Positions 43,002 through 51,417 are shown, counted from the stretch's first letter. The stretch is DNA of 64,000 nucleotides from Arthrobacter_M sp030063245 (GCF_051131705.1 NZ_CP180316.1:1116001-1180000); one strand, 5' to 3'. Numbers and translations: made by a program. The notes: generated by a model from the sequence alone, not told the origin.

Positions 43002-43832
43002 GGCTTCATCATGGCCGCGGGCAGACGCGGCGCGGTGCGGCGGAAGGAGATGCCGACCACCGCGACGGCGATGAACACCAGCACCAGCGACAGGGCAACG
43101 GCCGTATCGGGATCGGTTTCGCGCTGCAGATAGATCTCCAGCGGAAGGGTGCGGGTGACGCCCTCCAGGCTTCCGGCAAAGGTCAGAGTTGCCCCGAATT
43201 CACCGAGACTGCGCGCGAACGACAGCACGGCCCCGGAGACCAGGCCCGGCAGGACCAAGGGGAGTGTGATGCGGCGTAGGACGATCCCCGGTTTGGCTCC
43301 CAGCGTCGCCGCGGCGGCTTCATACCGGTGCCCCGCCGTGCGGAGTGAGCCTTCGAGGCTCACGACCAGGAACGGCAGGGCGACAAAAGTCTGCGCCAGG
43401 ACGACCGCCGTCGTCGAAAAAGCAATCTGTATTCCCAGCACGCTCAGGGACGAACCGATCAGTCCGCGCCGGCCGAACGTGTACAGCAGCGCAATTCCTC
43501 CCACCACCGGAGGGAGCACCAGCGGCAGCAGCACCAGCGAACGCAGGAGCCGCTGTCCCGGAAACCGGCTGCGGGCCAGCACCAGCGCCAACGGAACGCC
43601 CAGCAGGGCGCACAGTACTGTGCTGGCCGCGGACGTGCGCAGGCTCAGGCCGAGCGCCGCCAGCGAAGGCTCTGACGTCACCAGCGGGATGAACTGCGCC
43701 CAGTTGACCCGCGCCGTCATCGCCGCCAGCGGCAGCAGAATAAAGAGCGTGCCGACGGCGGCGACGAGCCAGACCGAGAGCGGAACCGCCGAGTATCCGC
43801 CGTCGTAGCCGGCCCGCGCGTGGGGACGGCAC
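42998..43832 (-). pseudogene. modB: Molybdate ABC transporter permease with probable 5' frameshift
   Basis: The main frame from ATG 43720 encodes 240 residues of ModB (five helices, EAA loop around RTAGHRYEAAAATLGAKPGIVL). Codons upstream of that ATG in the same frame encode a convincing first helix, SVWLVAAVGTLFILLPLAAM, but have no ATG, GTG or TTG start. A GTG at 43832 with GAGGA 7 nt upstream is in another frame; removing one C from the CCCC run at 43822-43825 (minus strand) joins the two as VPSHARAGYDGGYSAVPLSVW. Either a one-base insertion, a sequencing error or an unusual CTG start at the modA stop explains this. Neighbours: modA upstream, modC downstream. Confidence 0.7.
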
Positions 43833-43857
43833 CGTCGGGTCCTCGCCCTGTGCCCGG

Positions 43858-44688
43858 TCAGGGCTTTCCAAAGCCGGCGTCGGCCAGGACTTTCTGCCCC
43901 GCCGCACCGGTCACCATGTCAATAAAGGTCTTGGCCAGCTGCCCGTGTATGCTGCCGGCAACGGTGGCGATGGGATAGGTGTTGACGGCGGTGCCGGACT
44001 CCGGAAAGCCGATCGCGGTGACTTTTCCGCCGGCCCCCTTCACATCGGTGACGTAAACCAGACCGGCATCGGCCTCCCCGGAGCTCACTTTTCCGAGTAC
44101 ATCCGTGACGGCGGATTCCTCGCTGACCGGCTTCAGGGTGGTGCCCGTTGCCTGTTCGATTTTCGCCGCCGCAGCGCCGCAGGGCACCTGCGGCGCGCAA
44201 ACGACAACTTTGACGCCGGGGCGGGCCAGATCTGCGAAGCCGGCGATGGACGCGGGGTTCGACGGTGGGACCGCGATGGTCAGGGCATTGCTGGCAAAGT
44301 CCAATGAAGCGCCCTCCAGCAGGGAGGCATCGGACAGCCGGGCCATGTTCGTGGTGTCCGCGGAAGCAAAGACATCCGCCGGCGCGCCCTCGGTGATCTG
44401 CGTGACCAGATCGGAGGAGCCCGCGAAACTCAGCTGGATTATGGTTCCCGGGTGGTCCTTTTCAAATGTGTTTGCCAGGTCGGTGAACGTCGCCTTCAGC
44501 GAAGCGGCGGCAAACACCGTCAGGGTGCCTGAGAGAGTTTCCGTGTCTGCGGTGCCGGCGGCGGGTGAATCCGAGCGGTTACCCGCAGCTGCGGACCCGC
44601 AGGCGGCGAGGCCCAGGCAGAGCAGACCGGTGCAGAGCAGTCCGGTCATAACCCTCGCGCAGCCCCGGAGTCGGGGCGGTTGTTTCAC
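43858..44688 (-). CDS. modA: Molybdate-binding lipoprotein
   Basis: A 276-residue solute-binding protein. The signal sequence ends in the lipobox LGLAACG, so the mature protein is a lipid-anchored receptor. ModA features are TLTVFAAASLKATF, SFAGSSDLVTQITEGAPADV, FASADTTNM and GLVYVTDVK. GTG 44688 overlaps the stop of the regulator gene (GTGA); an ATG 13 codons later would also keep the lipobox. It delivers molybdate to ModBC. Confidence 0.9.
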   Translation of the reverse strand: MKQPPRLRGCARVMTGLLCTGLLCLGLAACGSAAAGNRSDSPAAGTADTETLSGTLTVFAAASLKATFTDLANTFEKDHPGTIIQLSFAGSSDLVTQITEGAPADVFASADTTNMARLSDASLLEGASLDFASNALTIAVPPSNPASIAGFADLARPGVKVVVCAPQVPCGAAAAKIEQATGTTLKPVSEESAVTDVLGKVSSGEADAGLVYVTDVKGAGGKVTAIGFPESGTAVNTYPIATVAGSIHGQLAKTFIDMVTGAAGQKVLADAGFGKP

Positions 44689-45104
44689 AGGGCGGCCTTG
44701 CGCTGCGGGGTTTCGACGATCACGTTGGTAGCCTTGACGACGGCGGTCGCCACCGATCCAGGTTCCAACCCCAGCTCCCTGACCGCTTCGCTGCTCATCA
44801 GCGAGACCATCCGGTGCGGTCCGCACTGCAGCTCAACCTGGGCCATGACGGTGTCGGTCACAACGTGTATCACCAGCCCCACGAATCTGTTCCTCGCCGA
44901 GCTGCTCACCTGCGCCGGATCGTCGGGCAGGACCGACTGCTTCCGGGCCAGCCCGGCCAACTCCAGTCCGTCCACCACGGCCAGCCCGGAATCATCTTTG
45001 GCCCCGGAGAGCGTGCCGTTTTCAATCCACCGCCGCACGGTATCATCACTGACGCTCAGAAACCGTGCGGCGTCGGCGATCCGTATTTGCGTCATGACTG
45101 CCAC
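44685..45104 (-). CDS. Molbindin-HTH molybdate-responsive regulator
   Basis: A 139-residue protein with an N-terminal excisionase/MerR-like helix-turn-helix (QIRIADAARFLSVSDDTVRRWIENGTL) and a C-terminal single Mop/TOBE domain (NRFVGLVIHVVTDTVMAQVELQCG, then LGLEPGSVATAVVKATNVIVE). It is a compact alternative to ModE and heads the modABC operon. GTG 45104 with GAGGG upstream was chosen; ATG 45095 is possible. It probably binds molybdate and controls mod or Mo-enzyme genes. Confidence 0.85.
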   Translation of the reverse strand: MAVMTQIRIADAARFLSVSDDTVRRWIENGTLSGAKDDSGLAVVDGLELAGLARKQSVLPDDPAQVSSSARNRFVGLVIHVVTDTVMAQVELQCGPHRMVSLMSSEAVRELGLEPGSVATAVVKATNVIVETPQRKAAL

Positions 45105-45347
45105 GTTATTCCCTCAGAAGCGGATCTGCAACGAGGGGCCATCGCTGGCTTATCGCTGATGCCAGATCAGAGCCGCTGGCTCTGGGCTGCATGGCAGCGC
45201 CTTGACCGCGGCCTCGCTGCTTCTGACGGTCGAACCGGCTCTCCTAACGGTCAGCTCAGATTGCCGGGGTTGCGGATTGCAGGGATGGCGGATTGCCGGC
45301 AGGAGTAGAATCCAGCCATCACCTTGGACGCGCTGAAAGGAACAGCT

Positions 45348-45950
45348 ATGACGATAGTCTCGGAGGACACCCTGATGTTGCTCGAACGTGCGGTGCTGCA
45401 GACCGGCCGCATTGTCTCCGGCGTGGAATCAGGCCAGACATCGCTGCCCACGCCGTGCGGCAACTGGGACGTGGGCCGCCTGCTGCAGCACGTGGTGGGG
45501 CAGGATCTGCACAATTTCACCGTTGCGGCCCGCGGGGAAACGCCCGACTGGGCGGAACCGCCGCAGGCTCTGGGGAATGCCTGGTCGGTTGATTACCAGG
45601 AGCGCGCACAGCGGCTGCTGAGCACCTGGCGTGAGGCCGACCGGGACGCCGAGGTTGCCGGGCCGGGCGGCCGCCTAGCCCCTTTGATTGACCGCGCTGA
45701 CCAGCAGATCACCGAATTGAGTGTGCACGCGTGGGATCTTGCCCGGGCTACTGGCCAGGGCAGCCATCTGGATCCGGAGGTGGCCGCGTACGCCCTGGCC
45801 TGGGGGCAGCGGATGCTGCAGCCGGCCTTTCGCGGTGCGGACAAGGCCTTCGGCCCGGAGGTTTCGGTGCCCGATGGAGCTCCCGTCCAGGACCGGCTGG
45901 CTGGATGGTTCGGACGTGATCCAGCCTGGCAGCCGCCGGCCGCCCGGTAG
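45348..45950 (+). CDS. TIGR03086-type mycothiol-dependent metalloenzyme-like protein
   Basis: A 200-residue protein of the DinB/MDMPI-like superfamily (TIGR03086). It has LPTPCGNWDVGRLLQHVVGQDL, carrying the conserved Trp and metal-binding His, and ELSVHAWDLARATG with the second histidine, then a C-terminal helix. Members are mycothiol-dependent or of unknown function. ATG 45348 has AAAGGA 6 nt upstream. TAGAAT (45306-45311) is a possible -10. The gap upstream (45105-45347) has repeated GGATTGC words. Confidence 0.8.
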   Translation: MTIVSEDTLMLLERAVLQTGRIVSGVESGQTSLPTPCGNWDVGRLLQHVVGQDLHNFTVAARGETPDWAEPPQALGNAWSVDYQERAQRLLSTWREADRDAEVAGPGGRLAPLIDRADQQITELSVHAWDLARATGQGSHLDPEVAAYALAWGQRMLQPAFRGADKAFGPEVSVPDGAPVQDRLAGWFGRDPAWQPPAAR

Positions 45951-46008
45951 ATCAGATGCAGCCCTGAAACGGTGGCAGCCCTGACACTGCTGAAGCTGCG
46001 GATCTGAT

Positions 46009-46090
46009 GAGGCAGCGGATCTGAGGTAGCAGCGGATCTGAGGTAGTAGTGAAACTGAGGCAGGTATGAAATGGAGGCAGCAATGAAACC
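46009..46090 (+). repeat. 17-bp tandem repeats copying a ribosome site and start codon
   Basis: Units beginning GAGG start at 46009 (14 bp), 46023, 46040, 46057 and 46074 (17 bp each). The last unit supplies the GGAGG and ATG of the SRPBCC gene; the fourth contains GAGG-N4-ATG as well. The earlier units have drifted. Confidence 0.75.
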
Positions 46091-46487
46091 GGCGTCAAGA
46101 CACATCTCAACCGCCATCGAACGCCCGGCCGCGGAGGTTTACGCCTACGCCTCGGACCCGATCCACCTGCCGCAGTGGGCCGCCGGGCTCACCGGAAGTC
46201 CGGTGGAACGGGTGGACGATCACTGGTTAGCGGATTCACCGATGGGGCAGGTCCGCATCAATTTCACCGGGCAAAATCCCTACGGTGTGCTCGACCACGA
46301 GGTCACCCTTCCGTCCGGGGAGACCATTTACAATCCGATGCGCGTGATCGCGGACGGGGGAACGTGTGAGGTGGTCTTCACCATCCGCCGGAGGCCGGGA
46401 ATGAGCGAGGAGGACTTTGCCCGTGATGTCGAGGCCGTGGCGGCGGATCTTGCCGGGCTCAAACGGGTTGCCGAAACCGGCTATTAG
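46083..46487 (+). CDS. SRPBCC (polyketide cyclase-like) family protein
   Basis: A 134-residue START/Bet v 1-like protein: HISTAIERPAAEVYAYASDP at the N-terminus, LPQWAAGL, a beta-rich middle and a long C-terminal helix (SEEDFARDVEAVAADLAGL). Such proteins bind hydrophobic ligands; no specific role can be given. ATG 46083 has GGAGG (46073-46077) 5 nt upstream, within the last copy of a 17-bp tandem repeat; an in-frame ATG 12 nt earlier is also possible. Confidence 0.8.
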   Translation: MKPASRHISTAIERPAAEVYAYASDPIHLPQWAAGLTGSPVERVDDHWLADSPMGQVRINFTGQNPYGVLDHEVTLPSGETIYNPMRVIADGGTCEVVFTIRRRPGMSEEDFARDVEAVAADLAGLKRVAETGY

Positions 46488-46650
46488 CCGCAACTCAAAC
46501 GGCTGCGACTTAAACGGCTGCTTTGTCCCGTCCCCGACGGCCCGAACCATGGCAGGGGCGGACGGCAGCCCACATGGGCAAGACCGTTGCGCGCCGAACC
46601 ACTATGTCTGGCATCATGCCAATGAGGAAGTCATCAGCGGAAGGAATGCC

Positions 46651-47988
46651 ATGCGCAGAACTGTTGCCGAGCATCAGCAGGCGGTGCGTACCCTGTTGGG
46701 TGCCGCCTGGGCCGGAAAGTTCGACGACGGCGGGAGGGTGCCACTGATCGAGGCGCTGGGACGTGTGGCGGCCCAGCACGTGGATGCGGGGATCGATTTG
46801 CCGCCGTTCGCCAACTCGCAGATGGATGGGTTTGCCGTCAATGCTGCCGATCTCGCCGCGCGGGCCCGGCTGAAGATTGCCGCGGCCATTCCCGCCGGCT
46901 CCGTTCCTGCCGCCCTGCAGCGTGGCTTTGCCGCGCCGATCATGACCGGCGCCATGCTACCCGACGGTGCCGACGCCGTCGTCCCGGTGGAACGCGCCGA
47001 CCCCCCGGTTTTTCCCGCCCCGCCCGTGTCCGCCCCGCCCGTGTCCGCCACGGCCGGCCCGCCGCCCCATCCCACCTCGTCTGGGCCGCGCCCCTATTCC
47101 ACTACGACCAGCCCGCCGGCCCAGTCCATGGTCACCCTGCCGGCCACCGAAACCGGCACGTTTGTCCGTCATGCCGGCAGCGACATCCGCCGCGGCGGGC
47201 GGGTCATCACTGCAGGAACCAGGCTGACCGCCCGCCATCTCGGCGTGGCCGCGGGCTTGGGGCTGACCGAACTGGCAGTGCGGCGCAGGCCCCGCGTGCT
47301 GCTGGCGGCCACCGGCGATGAGGTGGTGCTGCCAGGCAGTGTGGGCCGCGGCGGCGGGCTGCCGGCGGGGAAGATCTTCGATGCCAATTCGATGCTGCTG
47401 CACGCCTGTCTGCTCGAAGCCGGAGCCGAAGTGGTGACCGCGGGGCTGGTCCCCGATGATCCCCAAACCCTGCTGCGGATCCTCCGCGGACATGTGGCCG
47501 GCGGACGGATCGATGCCATCGTGACCACCGGCGGCATCAGTGCCGGCGCCTACGAAGTGGTCAAGCAGGCGCTCAGCGGGGAGGATATTGATTTCCTCTC
47601 CGTCGCCATGCAGCCGGGCGGACCGCAGGCGCTGGGCACCTTTGACGGTGTCCCATTTCTGGGTTTTCCCGGGAACCCGGTCAGCGGCGTCGTGTCCTTT
47701 GAAATGTTCCTCCGGCCCGCGTTGACGGAGCTCACCGGTTCCCCGCAGCCGCGGCCCAGGGTCACCGCGGTGTTGACCGAGGCGTTGACTTCGCCCGCAG
47801 GCAAGCACCAGATCCGTCGGGCGGTCTTTGAACCCGCCGGCGCACCCGCCGGAGCCACCGTGCGGCCGGAGGGGGGACCGTCGTCGCACCTGATCGGCGC
47901 GCTCGCGGACTCCAACGCGCTGATCCAGGTCCCGGCGGACGTCACGGCACTCGCCGTGGGCGCAGAAGTGGAAGTATGGCTGTTATGA
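46651..47988 (+). CDS. moeA: Molybdopterin molybdotransferase MoeA
   Basis: MoeA inserts molybdate into adenylylated molybdopterin. The 445-residue protein has PPFANSQMDGFAVNAAD, IMTGAMLPDGADAVVPVE, RHAGSDIRRGG, ATGDEVV, IVTTGGISAGAYEVVK and MQPGGPQALGTFDGVPFLGFPGNPVS in order. A Pro/Ser/Thr-rich insert of about 40 residues (about 115-155) separates VERADPP from the next conserved strand, where relatives have a short turn. ATG 46651 has AAGGA 5 nt upstream. It starts the moeA-moaC-moaB-moaE operon. Confidence 0.94.
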   Translation: MRRTVAEHQQAVRTLLGAAWAGKFDDGGRVPLIEALGRVAAQHVDAGIDLPPFANSQMDGFAVNAADLAARARLKIAAAIPAGSVPAALQRGFAAPIMTGAMLPDGADAVVPVERADPPVFPAPPVSAPPVSATAGPPPHPTSSGPRPYSTTTSPPAQSMVTLPATETGTFVRHAGSDIRRGGRVITAGTRLTARHLGVAAGLGLTELAVRRRPRVLLAATGDEVVLPGSVGRGGGLPAGKIFDANSMLLHACLLEAGAEVVTAGLVPDDPQTLLRILRGHVAGGRIDAIVTTGGISAGAYEVVKQALSGEDIDFLSVAMQPGGPQALGTFDGVPFLGFPGNPVSGVVSFEMFLRPALTELTGSPQPRPRVTAVLTEALTSPAGKHQIRRAVFEPAGAPAGATVRPEGGPSSHLIGALADSNALIQVPADVTALAVGAEVEVWLL

Positions 47989-48488
47989 GTAATCCGCAGA
48001 TTCCGTCCGTGGCCACGCAGGACGCCGTACTGACCCACCTGCGCGCGGACGGCAGCGCGCAGATGGTGGACGTCTCCGCCAAAGACGAGACCACACGGCA
48101 GGCCACCGCGCAGGCCGTGGTGACGACGACGGCGCAGGTCATGGCGCTGCTTGGTGCCGGCGATCTGCCCAAGGGCGACGCGCTGGCCGTGGCCCGCGTG
48201 GCCGGAATTATGGCAGCGAAAAAAACGCCGGAGTTGATTCCGCTCTGCCATCCGCTGCCGATCAGTAAGGTCACGGTGGACTTCGTGCTCGCCGCCACCA
48301 GCGTGACCGTGCACGCGATGGTCAAGACGCGCTCCGTGACAGGAGTGGAAATGGAGGCGCTGACCGCAGCCGGTGTTGCCGCGTTGAGTGTTTACGACAT
48401 GATCAAGGCGGTGGACAAGCACGCCGTCATTACGGATATCAAGGTACTTGCGAAAAGCGGGGGCAAGAGCGGGGACTGGACGCTGTGA
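47985..48488 (+). CDS. moaC: Cyclic pyranopterin monophosphate synthase MoaC
   Basis: MoaC completes formation of cPMP after MoaA. The protein (167 residues from ATG 47985, which overlaps the moeA stop; 170 from ATG 47976) has MVDVSAKDETTRQATAQ, the AGIMAAKKTPELIPLCHPLPIS signature, VTGVEMEALTAAGVAALSVYDMIKAVDK and a C-terminal GGKSGDWTL. Its stop overlaps the GTG of moaB. Confidence 0.96.
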   Translation: MSNPQIPSVATQDAVLTHLRADGSAQMVDVSAKDETTRQATAQAVVTTTAQVMALLGAGDLPKGDALAVARVAGIMAAKKTPELIPLCHPLPISKVTVDFVLAATSVTVHAMVKTRSVTGVEMEALTAAGVAALSVYDMIKAVDKHAVITDIKVLAKSGGKSGDWTL

Positions 48489-48973
48489 ACGGCGGCCCCC
48501 GGCGGACGGCCGGGATCGTCATTGCCTCCACCCGCGCGGCGTCTGGAATCTATCCGGACACCAGCGCACCGGTGATCAGCGGCTGGTTGGCGGAGCAGGG
48601 GTTTGAGGTGTTCCAAACGCACGTTGTGCCGGACGGCGAGGATGTCCATGATGCGCTGCAGAGCCTGCTCAACCGGCACCCTGCGGTCATTATCACCAGT
48701 GGCGGCACCGGACTGAGCACCGATGATCTGACCCCGGAAATGACGCATCCGCTGTTGGAACGCGAAATTCCCGGGATCATGGAGGCTATCCGTGCGGCCG
48801 GGGGGGCGAAAACGCCGACGGCGGCGCTGAGCCGGGGTTACGCTGGAGTGAGCGGGCGGACGTTTGTACTGAATCTGCCCGGCTCCGCCGGTGGCATCCG
48901 GGACGGGCTGGCGGTGCTGGCGCCGCTGCTCAGGCATATTTGCGATCAGCTGGAGGGCAGCCATGAGCATTGA
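48485..48973 (+). CDS. MoaB/Mog-type molybdopterin adenylyltransferase
   Basis: A 162-residue MogA/MoaB-fold protein. It has GIVIASTRAASGIYPDTSAP, VVPDGEDVHDAL, the molybdopterin-binding ITSGGTGLSTDDLTPEMT and NLPGSAGGIRDGL. It probably activates molybdopterin with AMP for MoeA. GTG start overlapping the moaC stop (GTGA). moaE begins 11 nt before its end. Confidence 0.92.
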   Translation: MNGGPRRTAGIVIASTRAASGIYPDTSAPVISGWLAEQGFEVFQTHVVPDGEDVHDALQSLLNRHPAVIITSGGTGLSTDDLTPEMTHPLLEREIPGIMEAIRAAGGAKTPTAALSRGYAGVSGRTFVLNLPGSAGGIRDGLAVLAPLLRHICDQLEGSHEH

Positions 48974-49430
48974 GATTCTCGCCGCACAGCTCAGCGCTGA
49001 GCCCATTTTCGTTGACGTGGCCGTTGCCGCGGTGGAGGCGCCGGGCTGCGGAGCCGTGGTCAGCTTCAGCGGCGTGGTGCGCAATCACGACGGCGGCAAG
49101 GACGTACTGGAACTGGGCTACTCGGCGCATCCCAGCGCCGAACGCGTGCTTGCCGAGGTGGTGGACGGCGTCCTGCGGGCGCATGGGTCCGAGCTCGACG
49201 CTGGCGGGTCCAACATCCGGATCTGGGCAGCGCACCGGATTGGGCCGTTGCGGATCGGCGATGCCGCGCTGGTCTGCGCCGTCGCCACCGCGCACCGGCA
49301 GTTGGCCTTTAGCATCTGCGCCGCACTGGTGGATCGGATTAAGGATGAGGTGCCGATCTGGAAGGAGCAGTTCTTCGCGGACGGTTCGGTGGAATGGGTA
49401 GGTGCAGGATCCTCAGCCGCGCCCCGGTAA
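48963..49430 (+). CDS. moaE: Molybdopterin synthase large subunit MoaE
   Basis: MoaE binds MoaD and cPMP to form molybdopterin. The 155-residue protein has VSFSGVVRNHDGGKDVLELGY, AAHRIGPLRIGDAALVCAVA and the catalytic-lysine segment RIKDEVPIWKEQFFADGSVEW. GGAGGG (48952-48957) precedes ATG 48963 by 5 nt. Its MoaD partner is encoded 16 kb away near moaA. Confidence 0.95.
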   Translation: MSIEILAAQLSAEPIFVDVAVAAVEAPGCGAVVSFSGVVRNHDGGKDVLELGYSAHPSAERVLAEVVDGVLRAHGSELDAGGSNIRIWAAHRIGPLRIGDAALVCAVATAHRQLAFSICAALVDRIKDEVPIWKEQFFADGSVEWVGAGSSAAPR

Positions 49431-49440
49431 ACTTGGCAGC

Positions 49441-50244
49441 ATGAATGAACAGGCGACTGGGCGCAGAACCCACAGCGACGAGCCGGCCGCGGGAACGGTG
49501 CGGGTGGCCGTGCTGGGGGCCTGCGGCCGGATGGGCCGCGAGGCTGTCATGGCGGTGACGGACGCGCCGGACCTGGAACTGGTTGCCTCGTTGGGCCGCA
49601 ATGATCCGCTCGATTCGCTGGTGTCCGCCGGGGCGCAGATCATCATCGATCTGAGCGTTCCGGACGCCACCGAGACGAACGTCAGGTTCGCCGTCGAACA
49701 CGGCATGCACGCCGTCGTCGGAACCACAGGCTGGACGGATGAAAAGCTGGGCGCGCTGCGCCCGCTGCTGGCCGAACACCCGCAGATCGGAGTGCTGATC
49801 GCGCCGAACTTCGCCGTCGGTTCCGTGCTGGCGAGCAGCTTTGCGGCCAGGGCGGCCAAGTATTTTGACTCGGTGGAAATCATCGAGCTGCACCATCCAC
49901 GCAAGGTCGACGCACCGTCCGGGACGGCCGTCCGCACGGCGCAGCTGATCGCCGCCGCCCGGGCCGAGGCCGGGGTGGCGCCGGCACCGGACGCGACGCA
50001 GACCCAGCTCGACGGCGCGCGCGGAGCCAGCGTGGAGGGTATCCCGGTGCACAGCGTGCGGCTGGCGGGCCTCACGGCGCACCAGGAGGTGCTCCTTGGA
50101 CGCTTCGGTGAGCAGCTGACCATCAGGCATGATTCGTTCAATCAGGCCTCGTTCATGCCGGGCGTGCTGATCGGCGTCCGGACGGTGGCATCTCGTCCGG
50201 GGCTTACGGTCGGACTCGACGGCTATCTGAATCTGGAGGCCTAA
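49441..50244 (+). CDS. dapB: 4-hydroxy-tetrahydrodipicolinate reductase
   Basis: DapB makes tetrahydrodipicolinate for lysine and peptidoglycan diaminopimelate. The 267-residue protein has the dinucleotide motif VAVLGACGRMGREA, VGTTGWTDE, APNFAVGS and the active-site ELHHPRKVDAPSGTA. No ribosome site precedes the ATG; TAAACT (49428-49433) lies exactly 7 nt upstream, overlapping the moaE stop, so a leaderless mRNA is likely. dapA, its pathway partner, is 5 kb downstream beyond the IS region. Confidence 0.95.
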   Translation: MNEQATGRRTHSDEPAAGTVRVAVLGACGRMGREAVMAVTDAPDLELVASLGRNDPLDSLVSAGAQIIIDLSVPDATETNVRFAVEHGMHAVVGTTGWTDEKLGALRPLLAEHPQIGVLIAPNFAVGSVLASSFAARAAKYFDSVEIIELHHPRKVDAPSGTAVRTAQLIAAARAEAGVAPAPDATQTQLDGARGASVEGIPVHSVRLAGLTAHQEVLLGRFGEQLTIRHDSFNQASFMPGVLIGVRTVASRPGLTVGLDGYLNLEA

Positions 50245-50246
50245 AC

Positions 50247-50696
50247 GTGTCGAAAACCAAAATCTGGGTGGGCCTGATTTGCCTGCTGCTGGTCTTTTAC
50301 CTGGTGGTGACGGTTCAGCGGGCCTTCCTGCTGCTGGCAGACCCGGACCTGACCTCCAAGGGCCTCGGTGCGGCGTACCTGGTGTTGCCCGTTGTGGGAG
50401 CCTGGGCCCTGATCCGTGAGCTGATGTTTGGGTCGCGGATGGAGCGGATGGCCAAAATTCTGGAGTCCGAGGGCGGACTTCCGGTGGACGAGCTGCCGCG
50501 GACCCCGGGCGGACGCATCGTCCGGGCGGCGGCCGACACTGAGTTTGAAAAGTACCGCCTCGAAGCGGAAGCGGCTCCGGGCGACTGGCGTTCCTGGTTC
50601 CGGCTGTCCTGCGCATATGATGCGTCCGGAGACAGGACACGCGCGCGGAAGACAATGCGGGACGCCATCAGCATATTCCGCAGCGCCGCGGCCTGA
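50247..50696 (+). CDS. Conserved actinobacterial membrane protein
   Basis: A 149-residue protein with two N-terminal helices (about 5-28 and 42-60) followed by a cytosolic helical region ending in a TPR-like pair (DWRSWFRLSCAYDASGDRTRARKTMRDAISIF). Genes like this follow dapB in many Micrococcaceae. The function is unknown. GTG start 2 nt after the dapB stop; coupled translation is probable. Confidence 0.8.
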   Translation: MSKTKIWVGLICLLLVFYLVVTVQRAFLLLADPDLTSKGLGAAYLVLPVVGAWALIRELMFGSRMERMAKILESEGGLPVDELPRTPGGRIVRAAADTEFEKYRLEAEAAPGDWRSWFRLSCAYDASGDRTRARKTMRDAISIFRSAAA

Positions 50697-50722
50697 CCCC
50701 GGCCCCGCGGCCTGACCCCGGC
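50685..50722. repeat. Perfect 19-bp tandem duplication spanning a stop codon
   Basis: CGCGGCCTGACCCCGGCCC occurs at 50685-50703 and 50704-50722. The first copy includes the TGA of the preceding gene. Confidence 0.9.
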
Positions 50723-50844
50723 CCGCGGCCCGGCCAACAGACCTCCGGTCCGGACCCTCCCGCCACACCCCAGCCCCGTCCCTCCCGCCGCACACTCTGA
50801 GGCCGCAAGGGCTGAGGCGGGAAGGTAACGGGGAAGGGGCTGCC

Positions 50845-51417
50845 CTACCGGGCCTTGGCACGGATGGGATCACGTCCGGAGCGGCTCCTGCCCGCGGCCA
50901 GCGCGGCTGCCGCGTGGGCCGTGAGTTCCAGCGGCCCGCGCCATTGCAGCAGGGCAAAGACAGTACCGGTCAGCAGCACTGCCACGGCCTGCGCGCCGAA
51001 CAGCTGCTCCGTGGTCCATCCGGGCGGCCGGCCAGTGGTGGGCCACAGCTCCAGCAGCCGGCTGAGCGTCAAGACATGGGCACAGTACAACGTCAAGGTC
51101 ATGGCCCCGGCGCCGGACAGCGGCAGCAGGATGCGCGGGTGAAGTCGCGTCAGCAGCAGGCAGAGCCCGACGACGGCGGCCGCCACGGCGCTGGTCTGGA
51201 TCAGATCCAGTGTGGTGCCGGAGTGCGGGGCTGCCGTGGCCAGCCACCACCAGGAACCGCTCTGGTCCACCCAGGCAAGATCCACCTGCAACAGGCTGCG
51301 CAACGGCCCGCGCGCAGCCGCGGGGGTCTGCAGCAGGGCGTCCAGACCGCCCAGATAGTCAAGGAAAAAAGAACCAATGTTCCGGGCCGCGAAGGCGACC
51401 AGGGCGCCGGCAGCTAG
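50845..51417 (-). pseudogene. 3' part of IS-split membrane acyltransferase gene (DUF1624/HGSNAT-like)
   Basis: The minus-strand frame is open from the IS junction (LAAGALVAFAARNIGSFFLD) to the stop at 50845 and encodes the C-terminal helices of a multi-pass membrane protein. It ends with a basic tail (RSRSGRDPIRAKAR). Removing the IS and one CTAG joins it in frame to the 5' part at 53180-53834, giving one 407-residue protein. No start codon with a ribosome site is evident in this half. Confidence 0.85.
51414..51417. repeat. Target-site duplication CTAG, left copy
   Basis: CTAG directly before the left inverted repeat; the matching copy is at 53180-53183. One copy suffices to restore the interrupted gene in frame. 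Confidence 0.8.

Noticed and set aside
43720..43720. ATG 43720 as the normal modB start
   Set aside because: It would remove a clear first membrane helix that continues in frame upstream; the frameshift explanation is preferred.
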